DNA from: Desulfothermus sp964427155
Lineage (GTDB): Bacteria > Desulfobacterota > Desulfovibrionia > Desulfovibrionales > Desulfothermaceae
Assembly (NCBI GenBank): GCA_964427155.1
Contig: CAYRSC010000015.1
Span: forward strand, 22,398 to 86,397
DNA: 64,000 nucleotides
Direction: 5' to 3'
The notes beneath the pieces were generated by a model, which did no database searches, was not told where the DNA came from, and saw nothing but the letters and a program-made list of their open reading frames with translations. The position numbers and the translations under genes were made by a program. Positions 1 to 8,584 of this stretch are shown one piece after another. Every line of letters starts with the position of its first letter. The first letter of the stretch is position 1.

Positions 1-739
1 AACACACCACTGCTGCTGCTGCACCATCCCCTATGGGGGCACACATGGATCTAGTTAAGGGATAGGCAATGGGCTTGTCATTTAACACCTCTTCTACGCT
101 CATGGGTTTTTGGTATTGGGCGAGGGGGTTTAATGAGCCGTGGAAGTGATTCTTGGAGGCAATTATGGCCAGTTGTCTCTGAGTGGAGCCAAACCTGGAC
201 ATGTGCCATCTGGCCCCCAGGGCATAGGCATCCATAAAGACGCTCCTGCCCTCTCCCACCTTTCCTGTGGGGGGCACCTCCACCTTAAACTCCTTACTCA
301 ACTCTTCCATAAGTTTTAATTGATTCTCAAAGTTGGCCACATCCATGCACGATGCATAGGCCATAAGGGAAAGGTTCTTGTCGGGGTTGCTTATCTTTTC
401 TGAGCCAATGACCAGGGCCACGTCAAACGCCCCTCCCTCCAGTCCCATTATTGCACAGTGTAGGGCTGTACTTGCACCGGCACATGCATTTTCTACATTT
501 ATAACGGGGATAGACCCTATCCCCATACTCCTTAATACCACCTGTCCCCTAATAGAGTGTTGATTCCCAAAGAGTCCCCAGAAGGTATTGGAAAAAAAGG
601 CCGCTTCTACCTGCTCCTTAGATATATCTGCATCGCGTAAGGCAAATTCAGCAGCCTCTATGGCCATGTCTCTTACGTCCCGATGGTGATATTTCCCAAA
701 CCTTATCATGCCTGTGCCTATTATAAAAACCTCTGCCAT
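1..739 (-). CDS. Thiolase family protein (SCP-x type), partial
   Basis: The frame opens at an ATG at 739 preceded by GGAGATAGAAG and stays open to the window edge, so the C-terminal part is missing. About 246 residues are visible. The motif NVENACAGASTALH around residue 85 carries the acylation-site cysteine of SCP-x/lipid-carrier thiolases, and the region near residue 240 (APIGDGAAAAVV) matches the conserved GDGAAA stretch. Such thiolases cleave 3-ketoacyl-CoA to acyl-CoA plus acetyl- or propionyl-CoA in the cytoplasm. It follows the acyl-CoA dehydrogenase by 26 bp and the SCP-2 gene just beyond, so one acyl-CoA degradation unit is likely. Substrate cannot be told from sequence. In many genomes a DUF35 partner follows such thiolases; if present here it would lie outside the window. 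Confidence 0.85.
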   Translation of the reverse strand, partial: MAEVFIIGTGMIRFGKYHHRDVRDMAIEAAEFALRDADISKEQVEAAFFSNTFWGLFGNQHSIRGQVVLRSMGIGSIPVINVENACAGASTALHCAIMGLEGGAFDVALVIGSEKISNPDKNLSLMAYASCMDVANFENQLKLMEELSKEFKVEVPPTGKVGEGRSVFMDAYALGARWHMSRFGSTQRQLAIIASKNHFHGSLNPLAQYQKPMSVEEVLNDKPIAYPLTRSMCAPIGDGAAAAVVC

Positions 740-765
740 CTTCTATCTCCTTAAGGTTTTAACAA

Positions 766-1983
766 TTATAGGTGATGAGCCCCAGTGATCATCAGGGAGT
801 CATTGGCCCCATCCTCTATAAGACCCGCCCGGGCATCTCTGAAGAACTTTTCCACAGGATATTCCCGGCACAATCCATACCCCCCAAATATCTGAATGGC
901 TTCCCCTGTGACCTCAAGGGCCACCTTGGTACAGAAGACCTTGGATGCAATGGAATATTCCACCCGTGGAGGGGTATTGTTATAGTTGTATATCATCACT
1001 GAGCGGGAGAGGGAGCGGGCCGCCTCCACCTTCATAAACATTTCAAAGAGCTTGTGTTTTATTATCTGATGCTCAAATAAGACCTTTCCCCCCTGTACCC
1101 TCATCTTGGCATATTCCAGGGCCTCTTCATATGCCGCACGGGCAAGGCCGGTAAATATTGCGCCCATGCCGGCATTTGCTGTGGCCAGTGTGATCTCCAA
1201 CATACCTTCATAGGAATCTGGCTCCACCAGCATATACTCAGCTGGAATTCGTACCTCTTCAAAGAATATTTCCCCCTGATTCAGGGCCCTTTGTCCCATC
1301 TTATCCAAGGGTTGTCCTTTTTTTACCCCTGGCAGGTCAAGGGGTACAATACATATACCCCCTCCTGACATCCCCTTAGCTGGATTAATAGTAGGGTAGA
1401 GTAGGGCGTGGGTGGCTATGGTGCCATTGGAGACCCATGCGGACTTTTGTCCCTTTATTATCCAGGAATCTCCATCTGCATAGGCCCTGCAATTCCCTGA
1501 AATATTGGGATCACAAAACTGAGGAGTGCCCACTGAGAGGACATCTGTCCCGTGATCTGGCTCGGTTATTGCCCAGCACCCTATAAATTTGGCATCCCTG
1601 TCCTGACAAAAAGGTTCTATTATCTCTTCCACCATTCTTTCATTGGGGAGTAGGGATGCAAAAAATGCAGGGAAACAGGATACCCCCAGGGATACCGCAA
1701 AATCCACACTTCCCCATCCAAGCTCCTCCAGCACTATGTGGACCTCTAGGGGGTCCAATCCAAGCCCTCCCCAAGTGTCAGGGATAAATACTGTGTGATA
1801 TCCCAGCTCATATGCCTGCTTCATGGCCCTCCAGAAGTCTTCACTTTCTATTACCTGGGAAGGGGAGGAGAGTTTGTCCAAGGAGAGAGACACAGGACGA
1901 AGCACCTCTTTGCTAAATCTATGGGTCTCCTCCTTTATCATCTCCTGCTCTTTAGTTAACTCTATATTTAGGTCTGTATACAT
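766..1983 (-). CDS. Acyl-CoA dehydrogenase
   Basis: A 405-residue flavoprotein of the acyl-CoA dehydrogenase family, which oxidises acyl-CoA to 2-enoyl-CoA with FAD. Visible family marks are the N-terminal helical domain (LTKEQEMIKEE), the middle beta domain with AITEPDHGTD near 140 and the C-terminal QIFGGYGLCREYPVEKFFRDAR. The tail IEDGAND carries a glutamate where short- and medium-chain enzymes keep their catalytic base. The middle domain is longer than usual, with an insertion around residues 155-165. It lies between the SCP-2 gene and the thiolase in a tight same-strand run with short gaps. It is clearly distinct from the second dehydrogenase at 11135-12283, so a different acyl chain is likely; which one is not evident. 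Confidence 0.9.
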   Translation of the reverse strand: MYTDLNIELTKEQEMIKEETHRFSKEVLRPVSLSLDKLSSPSQVIESEDFWRAMKQAYELGYHTVFIPDTWGGLGLDPLEVHIVLEELGWGSVDFAVSLGVSCFPAFFASLLPNERMVEEIIEPFCQDRDAKFIGCWAITEPDHGTDVLSVGTPQFCDPNISGNCRAYADGDSWIIKGQKSAWVSNGTIATHALLYPTINPAKGMSGGGICIVPLDLPGVKKGQPLDKMGQRALNQGEIFFEEVRIPAEYMLVEPDSYEGMLEITLATANAGMGAIFTGLARAAYEEALEYAKMRVQGGKVLFEHQIIKHKLFEMFMKVEAARSLSRSVMIYNYNNTPPRVEYSIASKVFCTKVALEVTGEAIQIFGGYGLCREYPVEKFFRDARAGLIEDGANDSLMITGAHHL

Positions 1984-2022
1984 ATAGATTTCTCCTTATG
2001 TGTTTAAAACGTTTATTATGAC

Positions 2023-2412
2023 TCATAATATATTGTATTTGCTGGCGATTGAAGGATATCTCTCATAGGCAGGGCGTATGAGAGGAAGGAGCTTTAGTAT
2101 CTTGTTTATGGGACCCTTTGCCTTTATTTTTCTGGTTGCCAGGGCCACAGGTAGCTTTAGTTCCTGCATCCAGAACCTATGACAGTCATCTCCAGATAAA
2201 AACATCTCAACAGTTGGTTTTTCTTCAGTATGCCCACACACCACCTTTCCCTGGGGAAAGAGCCATATCTCTCCTTTGGGATCATGTATGGTAAATTTTA
2301 TTATTATTCCCGCTTCCTTGAATTTATCGGCAAGCTCTTTTTCTGAGAGGAGTTCTTCCCACAGCCTCCCCAGGACCTCATACATCATCTCAGTTGACTT
2401 AAAGACAGGCAT
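2023..2412 (-). CDS. SCP-2 sterol/lipid-transfer domain protein
   Basis: A 129-residue single-domain protein resembling the SCP-2 fold. The central stretch (IKFTIHDPKGEIWLFPQGKVVCG) and the following LSGDDCHRFWMQELKLPVALATRKIKAKG-type ending fit the family's pattern of a beta sheet over a lipid cavity. The start is supported by AAGGAGGCGTAT directly before the ATG. It sits between a TetR regulator (24 bp upstream) and an acyl-CoA dehydrogenase (39 bp downstream), with an SCP-x type thiolase next. In eukaryotic SCP-x the thiolase and SCP-2 parts are one protein; here they look like separate partners, perhaps presenting a hydrophobic acyl-CoA. That role is inference. Confidence 0.7.
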   Translation of the reverse strand: MPVFKSTEMMYEVLGRLWEELLSEKELADKFKEAGIIIKFTIHDPKGEIWLFPQGKVVCGHTEEKPTVEMFLSGDDCHRFWMQELKLPVALATRKIKAKGPINKILKLLPLIRPAYERYPSIASKYNIL

Positions 2413-2436
2413 ATACGCCTCCTTGGTTTATGGTTT

Positions 2437-3048
2437 TTATTTGTTCAAATAGGGATGGATAAGGGAATAGATAGCCCTTTCCAGGGCCTCTTTGGCCCAT
2501 CTGGTGGAATGTCTTTTAGAAGACAGGTACCACCTCTCTCCAATCCCCTGATAAATGGCAGAGATGCAACGGGCGAGTATCTCCTCATCCATATCCTCCT
2601 TGAAAACCCCTTTCTCCTTTCCCTGAATAAGTATCTCCCTTAGCAAAAGGCACCACCTCTCCACCCATTCTACAAAGATCTCCTGGAAGTCTTGATCCCT
2701 GGCTGCCAGGGACATAAAATCAAACAGGATCCCATAGCCCTCATTTACCAGGGGGTCCTTCCAGTTATATAACCACACAAAGGAGGTAAGGGCCTCTAAG
2801 GGATTATCTATTTCCTTTAAGGTGCGTTGGGCCCTCTCAAAGATATTTTCAAAAAAACGCACAAAGACCTCCATAAAAAGGGTCTTTTTGGAGGAAAAGT
2901 AGTGAGCCACCCCCCCCTTGGATAGGCCAGCCTCCCGGGCCACCTTTTCCATGCTCAGATGAAAATATCCCTCCCTGGCTACTACCCTCAGGGCAGCCAT
3001 AATTATCTGTCGCTTTCGTATCTGTTCCAATTCTGGGATGTAAGCCAT
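2437..3048 (-). CDS. TetR/AcrR-family transcriptional regulator
   Basis: 203 residues with a classic N-terminal TetR helix-turn-helix (residues about 15-60: IIMAALRVVAREG, MEKVAREAGLSKGGVAHYFSSKKTLF) and an all-helical ligand-binding C-terminus. The start has a strong TAAGGAGAGATC site. It is the first gene after the terminator behind acetoacetyl-CoA synthetase and heads the SCP-2, dehydrogenase and thiolase unit, so it probably represses that unit in response to an acyl-CoA or fatty acid. The 100 bp in front contain no operator I can define with confidence. Confidence 0.88.
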   Translation of the reverse strand: MAYIPELEQIRKRQIIMAALRVVAREGYFHLSMEKVAREAGLSKGGVAHYFSSKKTLFMEVFVRFFENIFERAQRTLKEIDNPLEALTSFVWLYNWKDPLVNEGYGILFDFMSLAARDQDFQEIFVEWVERWCLLLREILIQGKEKGVFKEDMDEEILARCISAIYQGIGERWYLSSKRHSTRWAKEALERAIYSLIHPYLNK

Positions 3049-3104
3049 GATCTCTCCTTACCGACTAACCAGATTTTTAGGCGACCGTTCAGAATGTTTT
3101 CTTA

Positions 3105-3144
3105 TTAAAAGAGAGCGGCATCCATCTAAGTTAAGGATGCCGCT
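3105..3144 (-). terminator. Rho-independent terminator after acetoacetyl-CoA synthetase
   Basis: Ten-base perfect arms AGCGGCATCC (3114-3123) and GGATGCCGCT (3135-3144) enclose an 11-nt loop, followed on the minus strand by CTCTTTTAAT. It begins 6 bp after the acetoacetyl-CoA synthetase stop codon and separates that operon from the TetR-led unit. Confidence 0.85.
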
Positions 3145-3149
3145 GTGTT

Positions 3150-5105
3150 TTAGTCCTCCTTGAGTTCAGGAATATCCTTGAAAAATTCCAGACATTCAGG
3201 ATTTCTTAGGGCGTCTTTATTCTTTACCTCTTGGTTGTGGATGATCTTTCTCACTGCGATTTCTACCTTTTTCATATTAAGGGTATAGGGGATATCGGGT
3301 ACCTCTATTATCTTATCTGGTACATGCCTTGGAGATGCCCCATCCCTTATTGCCCTTTTTAACCTGGTCTTCAGGTCTTCATCCAGTTTATATCCAGGGT
3401 TCATCTTTACAAACAGGATCACCCTCACGTCATTTTTCCAGTCCTGACCTATCACAAGAGAATCCTCTATCTCCTCAAACTGCTCAACCTGTCTATATAT
3501 CTCTGCAGTACCTATCCTTACTCCCCCTGGATTTAACGTGGCATCAGAGCGTCCATATATAATAACCCCTCCTCTGTCATTTATCTCTATAAAGTCCCCA
3601 TGTCTCCATACACCGGGATATACGTCAAAGTATGCCTTATGGTATTTTTGTCCGTCAGGGTCATTCCAGAAATAGATGGGCATGGAGGGGAATGCAGCGG
3701 TACATACCAATTCTCCCTTCTGATTGTAAACAGGTTTTCCATTTTCATCAAAGGCATATACCTTCATACCCAGTCCTCTACATTGAAGCTCTCCAGAATA
3801 GACTGGTCCCATGGGATTTCCCAGGGCAAAACAACCATTTAGGTCTGTACCCCCTGAGATGGAGGAGAGTTGAAGGTCCTGTTTTACTGCATCATATACA
3901 TATTCAAACCCCTCCTCTGGAAGAGGAGAACCTGTAGAAAGCACTGCCCTTAGTTTTTCCAGATTGAATTCCTCACCAGGTCTCACCTTTGCGTTTTGCA
4001 GGGCAGAGATATAACCTGCACTGGTACCAAAAACCGTAAGGCCCACCTCCTCCGCCATCTCCCACAACACCTTTGGAGTGGGGTAGAAGGGGTTTCCATC
4101 ATATAAGACAATAGTTGCACCCACTGCGAGGGAGCTTACCAGCCAGTTCCACATCATCCAGCCACAGGTGGTAAAGTAGAATATCTTGTCTTCCCTTTTG
4201 AGATCAGTATGGAGAACCAGTTCCTTTAGGTGGTTTATAAGCACCCCCCCTGCACTCTGTACCATACACTTGGGAAGACCTGTGGTGCCAGAGGAATACA
4301 TTATATAATGGGGATGGGAAAAGGGTAGTTGCACAAACTCCATCTCTGGATCCCTCTCGCTGGACTTGAACTCTTCTAAGAGGAGACTGTTTGGAATGTT
4401 GGATAGATCAGGCTCTTGCTCCATAAAGGGCACCACAATCACCTTTTCCACAGAATCTATCTCCTTTAACACCTCCCTTACCCTGGATAGGGAATCTATC
4501 TTTTTCCCCTTATAGCTGTATCCATCTGCAGTAAACAATACCCGAGGTTTTATCTGTCCAAATCTGTCCAGCACCCCTTTTATACCAAAGTCAGGGGAAC
4601 ACGAGGACCATGTGGCCCCCAGGGAGGTGGCGGCAAGCATGGCAATGATGGTCTCAGGGATGTTGGGCATATACCCAACCACCCTATCTCCCACAGATAT
4701 ACCCAGCTCTTTCAGGGACTTTGCCACCCTGGCAACCTCTTGATAGAGTTCCCTATACCTCAATTCCCTCCTGGGCCTGTCCTCACCATATGCAATAATT
4801 GCCACCTCTTCATCCCGATACCTCAGGAGGTTCTCTGCAAAATTCAACCTGGCTCCCTCAAACCACTTTGCTCCAGGCATCTTATAAGGATCGTCTACCA
4901 CCATCTCATATGGTCTGGAGTGTATTATCTTTACAAAGTCCCATACCCTTGCCCAAAGCTCGGGAATATTTTCCACAGACCACTCCCACAGGGGATTATA
5001 CTCTGAAAAATCTGTACCATATCTCTCATTTATCCCCATCATGAATCTATACATATTGGACCCCTTTACCCTCTCCTCAGAGGGGGTCCATAGCAATCTA
5101 CCCAT
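3150..5105 (-). CDS. aacS: Acetoacetyl-CoA synthetase
   Basis: 651 residues of the ANL adenylate-forming superfamily, full length for acetoacetate-CoA ligase. It activates acetoacetate with ATP and CoA. The N-terminal acetyl-CoA-synthetase-like region (YNPLWEWSVENIPELWARVWDF, then PGAKWFEGARLNFAENLL) is typical of this subfamily, followed by the P-loop SSGTTGLPK near 270, GGTDLNGCF near 420 and WRHGDF near 520. A good AAAAGGGGGT site precedes the ATG. As last gene of the operon it fits re-activation of acetoacetate released by HMG-CoA lyase, feeding a thiolase to give two acetyl-CoA. Confidence 0.92.
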   Translation of the reverse strand: MGRLLWTPSEERVKGSNMYRFMMGINERYGTDFSEYNPLWEWSVENIPELWARVWDFVKIIHSRPYEMVVDDPYKMPGAKWFEGARLNFAENLLRYRDEEVAIIAYGEDRPRRELRYRELYQEVARVAKSLKELGISVGDRVVGYMPNIPETIIAMLAATSLGATWSSCSPDFGIKGVLDRFGQIKPRVLFTADGYSYKGKKIDSLSRVREVLKEIDSVEKVIVVPFMEQEPDLSNIPNSLLLEEFKSSERDPEMEFVQLPFSHPHYIMYSSGTTGLPKCMVQSAGGVLINHLKELVLHTDLKREDKIFYFTTCGWMMWNWLVSSLAVGATIVLYDGNPFYPTPKVLWEMAEEVGLTVFGTSAGYISALQNAKVRPGEEFNLEKLRAVLSTGSPLPEEGFEYVYDAVKQDLQLSSISGGTDLNGCFALGNPMGPVYSGELQCRGLGMKVYAFDENGKPVYNQKGELVCTAAFPSMPIYFWNDPDGQKYHKAYFDVYPGVWRHGDFIEINDRGGVIIYGRSDATLNPGGVRIGTAEIYRQVEQFEEIEDSLVIGQDWKNDVRVILFVKMNPGYKLDEDLKTRLKRAIRDGASPRHVPDKIIEVPDIPYTLNMKKVEIAVRKIIHNQEVKNKDALRNPECLEFFKDIPELKED

Positions 5106-5121
5106 CTCTACCCCCTTTTAC

Positions 5122-5763
5122 TTATTTTTTGATTCCCTCAAATATAACTGCCAGGATCGTTGCTGAGTCCTTCTTTGCCGCCAACATGTGAGGATAGTTG
5201 GAGAGATAGTAAATGGAATCCCCTGGACTCAGCTCAAACCTATGGTCACCTATCTTTGCAATGACCTCTCCCTCCAGGACAAAGATAAACTCCTCTCCAT
5301 CGTGAATAGAGGTCTCTTCATCTGGATTTTCCCGAAGATGAACAATAAGGGGTTCCATGTGCCTTCCCTTTACATCCGGGGCAAGGCTCATATAACTGTA
5401 TAGCTCTCTCTGTCCCTTGGGGGAGGTGGAGCGGGATATCCTTTTTCGTTTCTCTTTCGTAATAAGACAATAGGGCCTATCTGATTCCTCTCCCAGAAAT
5501 TCTCCCAGTCCTCTATCCAGGACCTTGGATAGCTTGATGATAGTCCCCAGCTGAGGCTGTATCTCTCCCTTTTCAATCTTTTCAAGGAGTTCTTTCTCAT
5601 ATCCCGTGGAAGAGGCCAGCTCCTCCAGGGTAAGCCCCTTTTCTTCCCGGATTTCTTTAATCTTCTTTCCAATATCTATAATCTCTGCCTCTTCCCTTTC
5701 CTCAATACTGCCAGTGAGTGACTCAAAATAGTCAACATTTATGTATCTTTTTTCCTCTGTCAT
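5122..5763 (-). CDS. XRE-type helix-turn-helix regulator with C-terminal cupin
   Basis: The frame is open from 5829, but AAGGAGAC sits directly before the ATG at 5763, giving 213 residues and avoiding overlap with the upstream lyase. Residues about 30-85 form an XRE helix-turn-helix (IKEIREEKGLTLEELASSTG). Residues about 140-205 form a cupin barrel (IHDGEEFIFVLEGEVIAKIG, FELSPGDSIYYLSNYPH). Proteins of this layout are cytoplasmic repressors or activators that bind a small ligand in the cupin. Lying inside the acyl-CoA operon, between the lyase and acetoacetyl-CoA synthetase, it probably regulates its own operon. The ligand is unknown. Confidence 0.88.
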   Translation of the reverse strand: MTEEKRYINVDYFESLTGSIEEREEAEIIDIGKKIKEIREEKGLTLEELASSTGYEKELLEKIEKGEIQPQLGTIIKLSKVLDRGLGEFLGEESDRPYCLITKEKRKRISRSTSPKGQRELYSYMSLAPDVKGRHMEPLIVHLRENPDEETSIHDGEEFIFVLEGEVIAKIGDHRFELSPGDSIYYLSNYPHMLAAKKDSATILAVIFEGIKK

Positions 5764-5783
5764 GGCGTCTCCTTCCACTGTCT

Positions 5784-6959
5784 TTATGGATTTAGGATAT
5801 GCGCGGGAACTGTGGGTTCCCTGTCCCATCCTTCTGGGATCTTCTGACCTTCTTTTTCTCCAAGTTTTTCCTTTAACTTGGCAAGACCAGGTCTTGCAAA
5901 CTCTGGATGTCCTTCCTTTTCTGTTCTACCATTTACCACCGCCTCAGAACGCAGACGTCTCTTTAGGGTCTTTTCCATCATTCTCCCAAGCCACAGGACC
6001 CTGTCCACATCGTATCCGTGTTCAATACCCATCTCATCCACCTGTACCAGGAGGTCCTCAAGACATATAAGTCCCACATATCTCTCGTCCTTATAGTAAT
6101 AATCCCCGGTGCCAGGCACAGGTCTGTCATCCAGAAAGTTGGCTGGCTGGCCCCCAGTGCCACCAAGGGTTGCCTCAAAATGGGTAATTCCTGCCTGAAG
6201 GGCCGCCAGGACCGAAGCAGAACCAACCCTCTTTGTCTCGTGGAAATGGGCAATGTGTACATCGGGGTTGGGGATCTCGTCCAATATCATGGAGAAATAC
6301 CTGTACACCTCCGGGGCAGAAGCGCTTCCATCGTGATCCGCATGTTCCACGTCATGGGCCCCTATCTCAAACCAGCGCTTGGTAAACTCAACTGCCTCCT
6401 TGAGTTCTGTGGCACCACTTATGGGGCTCCCCCAGATAGTACTTACTGTTCCACACATTACAATTCCCACATCAGAACACTTTTTTATACACCTCTCTGC
6501 CTCCTTCCAATACTCAGGGAGAGTGGTGCCTGAATTTGCATAATGGTGTTGCTCGTCTGTGGAGACCATCATAAGAACCCTATCTGGTCCAATCCCTCGT
6601 TTTTTAAGCTCTATTGCCCTGTCCACTGCCTTTTCTCTGATGGTGACACAGGTAAAAGTAATATCCTTAGGGTCTATTCCCCTCTTGGCGCACCTCTTTT
6701 TAAACCTCTCCCCCCTGAAATAGGCCAATACCTCTTCTGCATCCCGAAACTGGGGCATAATATAGGGATTGCCCAGGTTGGTAAGTTCAATATGTCTGCA
6801 TCCAGCAAAGATAAGCTGCTCTGCATAGTATATCTTGGCCTCGGTGGAGATATATTGCTCTTCGTGTTGAAATCCATCCCTTATGGTGATGTCGCCAATC
6901 ACCACCTTCTTGGGCATCCTGGGGAATATCTTCCACAGATCGTATTCTGACCTAGACAT
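5784..6959 (-). CDS. HMGL-like (pyruvate carboxyltransferase fold) lyase
   Basis: 391 residues with an HMGL/aldolase-type TIM barrel. Seen are the metal-site start DITIRDGFQHEEQ near residue 23, HIELTNLGNP near 55, DVEHADHDGSASA near 210, HIAHFHETKRVG near 240 and a glycine-rich ATLGGTGGQP near 270. The two-histidine HxH motif and RDG are metal and substrate ligands in HMG-CoA lyases and relatives. The operon already has a shorter, more conventional HMG-CoA lyase at 12306-13184, so this longer protein may act on a different hydroxyacyl-CoA or be a synthase-type relative. A good GGGAGGT site precedes the start. Confidence 0.8.
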   Translation of the reverse strand: MSRSEYDLWKIFPRMPKKVVIGDITIRDGFQHEEQYISTEAKIYYAEQLIFAGCRHIELTNLGNPYIMPQFRDAEEVLAYFRGERFKKRCAKRGIDPKDITFTCVTIREKAVDRAIELKKRGIGPDRVLMMVSTDEQHHYANSGTTLPEYWKEAERCIKKCSDVGIVMCGTVSTIWGSPISGATELKEAVEFTKRWFEIGAHDVEHADHDGSASAPEVYRYFSMILDEIPNPDVHIAHFHETKRVGSASVLAALQAGITHFEATLGGTGGQPANFLDDRPVPGTGDYYYKDERYVGLICLEDLLVQVDEMGIEHGYDVDRVLWLGRMMEKTLKRRLRSEAVVNGRTEKEGHPEFARPGLAKLKEKLGEKEGQKIPEGWDREPTVPAHILNP

Positions 6960-6974
6960 GGTACCTCCCTCTTT

Positions 6975-8573
6975 TTAAAATCTAAAGTTTCCAAAAGATG
7001 GCTCTCCAATAGGCCTTAGGAGACTTACCTCAAAGGCCATTGCCAGCCATTTTCTTATCTCTGCAAACTTCAGGACCCTATCGTTTAAGAGCCTTGCTCC
7101 ACAATAAAAGGGATGGGCCTCTCCGTCATATTTTTCTATCATCTTTTTTTGAAAGGCGGCCTCCTCCTCTGCAGTCATGGGCCTTCCCTTGATCTGCCTC
7201 TTTCTCTTTTCTATGGACAACAAGACCCCAGCGGCACTCTTGCCGCTCATCACAGAGGTACGGGCCCTCATGGTGGCAAAGAGGAAGTGAGGTCTATAGG
7301 CCCTCCCGCACATCCCATAATTTGCCGCACCATGGTCTGGACCTATTACTAACTGGATCCTGGGGACCTGAGCACATGATACAGCCCGCACCATGTCAGC
7401 CCCATACTTTCCAATGCCCATATGTTCTGCTTCAGAGCCCACCATATATCCTGGGGAATTTTGGATAAAAAGCAGGGGGACCTTCTCCTGGGAACACCTT
7501 ACTATCCACTCTGTGGCCTTTTTTGCGGCCTCCACAAAGATTATCCCCACACCATTGGAAGAGATAACCCCAACAGGGATCCCCTTTATTCGTATCTTCC
7601 CTGTGATAATGTTTTCTCCACGTCCCGGGGCAAACCTCCTTTTGTATTCTATAAATTCACTATCATCTGCAATAGCCCTTATAAAGGCCCTGGCATCTAT
7701 ACCCCTGCTCACCTGAGCTGGGAGTATCTCATATATCTCTTCCACAGGTACCCTTGGCGGCCTTTCAGGAAAACGGTGGGAGTAAAGTTTTTGAGGAGGT
7801 TCCAGGGAGAGGATCTCCCTGACCTTTAAGATACCCTCCTCTTGGGTCTTGCAAAAATAATCCGCTCCACCAGATATCCTGGTGTGTACATCCGCCCCAC
7901 CTAAATCCTCTGCAGTTATCTCTTCCCCAGTGGCCATCTTCACCAGGGGAGGACCTCCCAGAAAGGAATAGGCAAGTCTTTCCACCATTACTGCCTGACA
8001 CGCCATAAATACAATATATGCCCCACCCGCGGTATTGCCCCCTGTGCTCATGGTTATCTGTTTAAGTCCCATGGCAGACATACGGGCCATGTTGTAGAAC
8101 ATGGCACCAAAGTGGTCCTCTCCAGGAAAGACATCCGCCTGCATAGGCAGATATGCCCCCCCGGAGTCTGCAATATATACACAGTTGAGGCCACATCTTT
8201 CAGCAATGGCCTGGGCCCGGAGGTGTTTCTTTAGGGTAATGGGAAAGTATGTCCCTGCCTTTACCCGGGAGTCATTGGCAATTATCATAGTCCAATTGCC
8301 GTGTATCTTCCCTATCCCAGTGACTATCCCTGCACAGGGCACATCTTTTACATCTGGATAGTTCATCCCAAAACCTGCTATCCTGCTCAGTTCAAAAAAC
8401 TCAGTGCCGGGATCTATGAGGAGATTAATGAGCTCCCGTACAGGCCTCTTACCCTGCTTTTTTAATCTCTCAACCGCCTTATCTCCCCCTGGCCACATGG
8501 CCTTTTCCACCAACTCATCCAGCTTTTTTTCCTCCTTTTGCCAGAAAATCCTGTTCTCACTCCTCTCATCCAT
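6975..8573 (-). CDS. Acyl-CoA carboxylase carboxyltransferase (methylcrotonyl-CoA type beta) subunit
   Basis: 532 residues, the usual length of beta subunits of methylcrotonyl-CoA carboxylase. The two crotonase-like halves are clear: an N-half with ELSRIAGFGMNY, IANDSRVKAGTYFP, IADSGGAYLPMQADVFP and a C-half with GIISSNGVGIIF-like residues, SPGYMVGSEAEHMGI and GAANYGMCGRAY. The subunit moves CO2 from carboxybiotin to an acyl-CoA; in this context 3-methylcrotonyl-CoA to 3-methylglutaconyl-CoA. No biotin carboxylase or biotin carrier gene is in the operon or anywhere in the window, so the partner must be encoded elsewhere. The following gene product (lyase) and the preceding crotonase fit the leucine pathway. 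Confidence 0.88.
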   Translation of the reverse strand: MDERSENRIFWQKEEKKLDELVEKAMWPGGDKAVERLKKQGKRPVRELINLLIDPGTEFFELSRIAGFGMNYPDVKDVPCAGIVTGIGKIHGNWTMIIANDSRVKAGTYFPITLKKHLRAQAIAERCGLNCVYIADSGGAYLPMQADVFPGEDHFGAMFYNMARMSAMGLKQITMSTGGNTAGGAYIVFMACQAVMVERLAYSFLGGPPLVKMATGEEITAEDLGGADVHTRISGGADYFCKTQEEGILKVREILSLEPPQKLYSHRFPERPPRVPVEEIYEILPAQVSRGIDARAFIRAIADDSEFIEYKRRFAPGRGENIITGKIRIKGIPVGVISSNGVGIIFVEAAKKATEWIVRCSQEKVPLLFIQNSPGYMVGSEAEHMGIGKYGADMVRAVSCAQVPRIQLVIGPDHGAANYGMCGRAYRPHFLFATMRARTSVMSGKSAAGVLLSIEKRKRQIKGRPMTAEEEAAFQKKMIEKYDGEAHPFYCGARLLNDRVLKFAEIRKWLAMAFEVSLLRPIGEPSFGNFRF

Positions 8574-8584
8574 GGATATACCCT

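Noticed and set aside
5764..5829. Earlier start for the XRE-cupin regulator
   Set aside because: It overlaps the upstream lyase and has no ribosome site, while AAGGAGAC precedes the ATG at 5763.
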